Assembly: GCA_024610705.1 (NCBI GenBank)
Contig: JANDEH010000004.1
Location: forward strand, 27,568,298-27,632,297
Length of the DNA stretch: 64,000 nucleotides
Source of the DNA: Tetragnatha versicolor
Taxonomy: Eukaryota > Arthropoda > Arachnida > Araneae > Tetragnathidae
Direction: 5' to 3'
This document shows, piece by piece, positions 58,701 to 64,000 of the stretch (positions within the stretch are counted from its first letter, which is position 1; the number at the start of each line of letters is the position of its first letter). Made by a program: the position numbers and the translations under genes. Below the pieces are notes generated by a model. The model saw only the letters and a list, made by a program, of their open reading frames with translations. It did no database searches and had not been told where the DNA came from.

Positions 58701-61700
58701 AAAATTATCATCGTTAAAAAGGAGCCAAATTTACTTTGCGGCCCGCCACTTGACTTGTGATTTCGGTTGCGGCCCGCGAGTACTTAGAAGTTGGAAACCC
58801 CTGGTCTAATGATATAAAATTATAAATGATGGAGAAGAGGACAACTTTTGGAATTCTCAATATTTCTTTGATTGATCTATTATTAAGAACTAGGGGGCTA
58901 TCGCCCCCTGCTCGCTATCGCTCGCCATACGCTGGTACAGCCTAGCTGAGATTCATTACCAACTAAATTTATTGGTGAAAATAGAGTTTTATAAATAGTT
59001 ATATGCAGCAGGGAAAAATTAAATATGAAAAATAAGTATACAGTGTTCATAAAATTCATGGGTACTGTTGCATTGGCCAAGAAAAACCACCATAATACAG
59101 TATAATATATCAATATCATATAAGTACTATTAACATGTATATAAAAATAGTAATTTAACAGTAAATTAATAAAATAGTAACATTTAATCCCTCTTAACAT
59201 ATTTGAACAGCTAATAATATCATTAGAGACTGAAATCGGAAAAAAAATCAAATCCAAAACAATGCACTCATTTTGTAAATAAATTTATTGTTGCCAACCG
59301 AGTAAAAGAAATACAACGAAATCTGGGCTTTACGTAAGAGAATTATATATAGAGAGAGCATTGCCTTTATTGTGCAACAGGAACTCAATTTTCCCAACTT
59401 TCCAGAAGAAGAGAAAATACTGACTGCTAGCTCACTGAAAATGAACTTCTAAGGATGAAGCAATTACAAAACTGGTTATTGCAGCAATTCCAATGAGTTT
59501 TTAGTAAAACGTTTATTTTAGACAGTTTGATGCTTAAATCTGAATAAAGATTGATACACAACTCAAAATGGCTAAAAAAGGACTAGTTTTATAAGTGACA
59601 CTGTCATAAATGTCAGTGACCTGAAGCCCCCCAATGGGTTACCCATAACTAGAAACACTTTTTGTATGATAAATTTCATTTCTTTGCCAATTTATCTTTT
59701 TTCAAGTCTTTGTAAATTTATTCAACTAGTATTAATACCTATATAAGTAAAAACTTACTTTCGCCAAATTTTCACAGCAGAGTCACATGCTGATAGAACT
59801 GCCATGCTGTCAGTACTGTAACTTAAAGTTCTCACAAAACTTCGGTGTCCAGGAAGAGTAATGCATCTTCCTATTTCAGCTGCTGTTTCTTTCAGTTTCA
59901 TATCAAGCCTATATTGCATGATACTGTTGTTTTTTAAGAGCACAGTAATCTGAAATATCAAAATAGTCTATCAACTTTCCCAGAGGGTATTTATTAACAA
60001 TTGATTATTTGACTTTTGCTAATATTATATCAATGCTGCAGTGGGAGTGAAGAAATTGGATTTTATTTGACTACTATTTTGGACATAATTTATCAAAAAT
60101 TTACCTGCATAAAATAGAAGTATTCCTTAATTTTAATACAGACTACATTAAGGAACAATTTAAAGCATACTGCAGTAAAATACAACAAATTTAGTACGCA
60201 AAAGAAGTATTTATTTAAAATAATATCTTTTAGTGAAAACTTTAGAAATGAAAAATTTAATGACCAGTACAGACCAAGTTATTCATGAGTGTATACACCT
60301 TAATTTATTTAACACTTAGTTTGTTTTCCAAAAAAGGGAAAGCTTAAAGTAATAGTTTAAAAAGAGTGCCATATATTAACACTTAGATCACTGAATTTGT
60401 TATTCAATTGAAGGAAGCAAAGGCAATTAAAATAAAAACTATTGTAGATTGAAGTATCCTATTTTAAACATAACAAACACAAATCATTCATTGAGAAGTA
60501 ACAGCAATATATTTGCTATAAAATATTGGCATATCAAAATGAAAGTAACTTACAGTAGCAACATCCATATCATTTACAGATAGTGTAAATGAATCAACTT
60601 TTGATGGCAGCTGTAATGGCTGCAAAGCCCTAAATTCATCCTCAATTGCAGTTGCTACCTCAGGATTATCTCCATCATCACCAACACTGCAAATTAAATA
60701 GGATTCTTAAAAATCAAAGAGTATTTTTGAAACTTTCAATGAGTACAGAAGGTTTATCACATAAGTTGGTGTATTAGTACAAACATACAATAAGTGACTT
60801 TCCTATATCTTTCAGAAAGGCATCAAATCTGTTTAAATTGAAATTCTTTAATTCAAACCAGTTTGACATTTTATTACCTTTTTCGTTTCATTTCTTTGTT
60901 CCTCTTTTTCCGCAACTTTTTGCTTATTTCAGCAGGGTTGAGAATTTTGAAGAGTCTTAAATACTTTGTTGATCCCTAAAAATTTGTATCATTATTATTT
61001 AGAGTCTGATGATATTAAAGAAGAAAAAAAATTCTTTAAAACAACATTTCTTATAAACTGGGTATTAAAACTCAGAAACATAAATGGGCTTTTCAATGCA
61101 ATAAAAATTGGAATATGATACGATATGCATTATACTGGTATATAAATTAATTAACAAAAACTAATGAACTCACGTGCATTCCCAAAAGTCGCTCAGTTGA
61201 GTTGACAACAATAGATGCTGTTTTGTTTTCTCCAGTTTGAATAGAACCAATTTCTAGCACTTTGAATTTACTCTAAAAATTGAGAAAAGCAAAAAATACT
61301 TAAATAAACACAAAAACAACACTTGGGAACAATTTTAAAAAGGAAATAAGAATAATTATGAAAATTACGGAAGAATGCTAGATAAAAATATTTTTAGAAC
61401 TTGCAGCTTAATTATTAGTGATGATGGAACAGGTAAAATAATATTTTGGAGCAATTAGCATGAGTAAAACATTTTTTGAAACAAAAATAACTTTTTAAAA
61501 ACTAACATTACCATGGGTGTAATGAAGGGAGGTTATTAGGGATGTAACCCCCTACCATCGCATCTTCGGTTTCTAAAACACGAAGAACTGAAAAATTTTA
61601 CCTAGAAAATTGTGAGTTTTATAAGGGACTGTTTTTTTTCGGATCTAACCCAAAGGGCCTCAAAATGAGCTTAAACACTACTTTAAGAGACAAATTTCAA

Positions 61701-62757
61701 AAAATTTTCTGGGGGAGAACCTCCAAACCCCTGTCTAAAATTTTTATGTTTGTTATACTGTGTTTTAACCCTTGAATTCTGCCTCTTAAAAGAAGTTTTT
61801 CTTTGGGAAGTTTTGTGAAACTCTGGAAATTTGAACGGAAAACTGGAAATTTTGCACCTCTAGTTTCAGTAACCATTTATTGACTAGAATTTGAAAAACT
61901 TTGTTTTTCAAGAAATCTAATTTAAAGAACACACTATTTGAGTATTCTCATCAAAATAATAAAACAAGCATCAATAGCTAATAAGGAAAAGTAACTAATA
62001 AAGTATAATAAAAAGGGGAAATTATACATACACTACTTTCATCTTCCATATCCCCAGTGCTAGAATCTGCATCAGATTCATTATAACTGGCAGCATTTGC
62101 TTTCAGCTTTTTGGGCATGTGTGGATCCAATGTTTCCTAAGAACAATATTTGATGAAGTACGTATAATCAAGTCATGGAAAGAAAGAAATTGAATGTGCA
62201 TATAAATGGATCCACTGTTAACAAAGTAAAAATAAAAATTAATTCAAGGAAAATTAACTTACTCATTCAATATCAATGCATTTTTCACTGTCATAAATAC
62301 AAAACAGTTTAACATAAATACAAAACAGTTATTAAAGTTTAAATCGATTTTGAAAAGACAGAGGTCAAATCTTAAGTTTTATACTTCGTTGAATTTTACT
62401 GTAGCTTATAAAGGCTATCTTATTTTTTAAGTCAATTTTTGTTTGTTAGTGCAGCTATCTACAGGAAATTATGGTAAACAACCATTAAATTTAAGGTTCA
62501 TATTAGAATTTCAGCATTTTCCTAAAAATTAATCTTTTTTGCTAAAAAAGTTATTATCCTCCACCAAAAACCTGATAGCTGCAGGAGGAGTCATTAAATT
62601 ACAAGCCTTTATAATTGCTGTACAACAGTAAAATCATATTTTTTAAATGATAGTAAATACTCACATCTTTATTTAGGCTTAGATCCCAAATTTTAAGAAC
62701 ATCTCCATTGATTCCACTGATAAGTTTAGTTCCTTTAATTAAAACCATATCCAAAAC
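52713..62757 (-). CDS. WDR3: WDR3/UTP12 homologue, C-terminal 750 residues (5' end outside the window)
   Basis: Nucleolar WD40 protein of the UtpB complex of the small-subunit processome (yeast Dip2/Utp12), needed for 18S rRNA processing. Twenty-one coding exons: 62757-62665, 62136-62032, 61272-61174, 60975-60878, 60686-60554, 59949-59759, 57932-57833, 57321-57220, 57052-56967, 56754-56686, 56554-56482, 56314-56136, 55789-55678, 55472-55338, 55000-54959, 54799-54734, 54371-54279, 54122-54028, 53937-53809, 53391-53298, 52871-52713 (TGA). All junctions are GT-AG and the frame stays open. WD repeats: GHRSFVRTLSY..VKIW, AHDGAVQCICVSPD..VKFWDF, YGHEFPVNCLDIS..VRIW, LPKTHLFFAAGKDH..QWD, GHQNEVTSMAVSPDG..IRTW. 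The Utp12 helical domain covers about in-window residues 595-705, followed by a basic tail (KKKKKKGKRK), likely nucleolar targeting. Roughly 190 N-terminal residues are missing. Codon use is AT-rich, unlike the serpins. Confidence 0.93.
58171..58803. mobile_element. 633-bp hAT element in a WDR3 intron
   Basis: It starts caggggtttccaactggcgg and ends gttggaaacccctg. gtctaatg is duplicated exactly on both sides (58163-58170 and 58804-58811). gcggcccgc pairs inside the ends. It lies in the intron between exons 59759-59949 and 57833-57932. Confidence 0.8.
58880..58940. repeat. Hairpin-chain repeat fragment
   Basis: gggggctatcgccccctgct and the following gctatcgctcgcc match the fragment at 5,721-5,823. 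The minus-strand frame at 58,898-59,257 starts here and has no support as a gene. Confidence 0.45.
61500..61870 (+). repeat. G/C-run-rich dispersed repeat in a WDR3 intron
   Basis: 'gatctaacccaaagggcctc', 'caaatttcaaaaaattttct' and 'gggggagaacctccaaaccc' are family phrases. It lies in the intron between exons 62032-62136 and 61174-61272. Confidence 0.5.
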
Positions 62758-62825
62758 CTAAAATAAAAGAACGTCAACTCATTCAAGAAGATGAAAGGCC
62801 AAAAGTTCATATTTGGTAGTTTATA

Positions 62826-63620
62826 CAAGGGTGGTCCCAGAAGTACCTGGCCTAACAAAGAAAAACTAAAATTTATTTGAAAAATTATCCATATTTCTCT
62901 ATAAGTCTCCTTTTAGCCCCATACGCCTCTTTTAGCAAAGTTCCGTAAACTAATTTTAGAAAGATTCGTAAAAGCCTTCAAAATGACCGTTAACATATTT
63001 TACTTGATAATTTTTGCAAATCTTTTCCATCGAACCATTTTTTAAGGTTCAGAAGCCAGAAATAACCAGTGGGTATAAAATCTGGGGAATACAGCACATT
63101 TGAGCAATTTAAACATTGATTTAATAGATTTTAGCCATCACGACAAAGGACGCTGCTTTTGGTCAATTGGGCAAAGGAAATTGGATCGGTTGCCCAATTG
63201 ACCAAAAGCAGTCCTTTGTCGTGATGGCTAAAATCAATTAAATCAATGTTTAAACTGCTCAAATGTGCTGTATTTCCCAGCTGCTTTTGGTCAATTGTCA
63301 TAAATTGCGGCAGCCATCTTGCTCAAAACCTTTTCATGTCCAAATTTTCTGTTAAAAATTTTGTACAGCTCATTTTCAAATGCCTACCATGTCTGCTAGG
63401 TTTTGCAATTTCAATCAAAAATCACCCAATACCCTTTTGTGGATATTTTCATTATTTCCCAAGGTTTCCCCCTCATTTTGGTTGCCCTTTGTGATGTTCA
63501 TCGTTTCAACTCATACTCCCCTCTTTATATCTGCCGCCCAGTATTTATCAGTTGTAAATGAAAGGGTAGAGTCCCCCAGACTCAAATCCAGTTTTGCTTT
63601 AATATAAGCAGAAGTTTAGC
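62826..63620 (-). pseudogene. Decayed mariner transposase (non-functional)
   Basis: At the left edge, ACAAGGGTGGTCCCAGAAGT after TA resembles mariner termini. Translation of the minus strand gives broken matches to mariner transposase. Near 63,370-63,450 there is an ENIHKRVLGD ... LQNLADMVGI stretch like the N-terminal helix-turn-helix region. Between 62,880 and 63,080 there are stretches like the C terminus. There are many stops and frameshifts, the catalytic core is missing, and part has been inverted on itself (63,085-63,282). It cannot make a working enzyme. Confidence 0.55.
63085..63282. repeat. Inverted duplication inside the mariner relic
   Basis: The arm gaatacagcacatttgagca through ggtcaattgggcaa (63,085-63,170) is mirrored at 63,190-63,282 with few differences. 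'ctgcttttggtcaattg' occurs once more at about 63,281. This pattern suggests template switching during repair. Confidence 0.55.
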
Positions 63621-64000
63621 CCCTCAAAATGGAAGAACTGAATCAAGCAATAATGACCGAATTTTATTCATCTTCAAAATTTCACTGATAATGTTCCCTA
63701 AAAAAGCCACAAAAACTAAATTAACAGCTCTATCCCTTCCGACTCAGAATTTGGGCTTTATAAGGATTGAATTTTCGACTCCAGTCCTTTTTTTTGTTTT
63801 ATTAACACAATCTATAGGTCAGGTCAGGTTCTTTTGGGACTGCTCTGGTACAATTAACTCTTAGAATTCAGGAAGCTATAATTTATGAACTATTCATGAT
63901 TTTTTTTAAATTTTTTAAATATGAAGTTCTAAAGACCAGAAAAAAACTTGAATTAAAGATGTTAGAGCTATGCAAGATTAAGATTTACAACAGCAGAAAG
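63621..64000. other. Right edge, no exon recognised
   Basis: No further WDR3 exon could be found here. The remaining N-terminal exons must lie beyond the window. Confidence 0.35.

Noticed and set aside
58898..59257. A 119-codon hydrophobic minus-strand frame
   Set aside because: It begins in a dispersed repeat fragment and continues through AT-rich intron; hydrophobicity comes from T-rich codons.

Overview
This is a stretch of an AT-rich animal genome, most likely an arthropod (possibly a chelicerate, low confidence). Coding sequence is split into short exons with GT-AG introns. Coding exons cover only a small part of the window; much of the rest is old, nested, non-autonomous transposable elements. 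There is no sign of operons, bacterial genes, CRISPR or viral genes. All gene models below were built by hand from splice sites, with reading phase checked across every junction. || Layout. 1-12,000 has no recognised gene; it holds repeat elements, including two copies of an 0.8 kb retroelement-like tail (second copy at 25.8 kb), a 1.15 kb foldback element and two tRNA-like sequences. 12,271-40,600 is a cluster of four secreted serpins (called A, B, C, D here). Each has three coding exons with the same intron positions and phases, plus an extra intron ending just upstream of the ATG. A, B and D are on the minus strand and C on the plus strand. B and C are a head-to-head inverted duplicate pair that still share intron and flanking sequence. 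The four serpins keep an inhibitory hinge but differ at the reactive bond: Arg-Ser or Ser-Phe in A, Glu-Ser in B, Phe-Ser in C and Tyr-Ser in D. 40,600-52,500 is a gene-poor belt of nested elements. 52,713-62,757 (minus) is the 3' three quarters of a WDR3/UTP12 homologue, 21 exons and 750 residues, whose start lies beyond the right edge. A decayed mariner transposase lies at 62.8-63.6 kb. || How it works together. The serpins would be secreted and act as suicide inhibitors of extracellular serine proteases, plausibly of clotting, immune or digestive cascades. Their reactive-loop differences suggest they have been tuned to different target proteases after duplication. WDR3 is an unrelated nucleolar housekeeping gene for 18S rRNA maturation. 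Serpin exons 2 and 3 are much more GC-rich than their surroundings and than WDR3. No function could be assigned to any other open frame.
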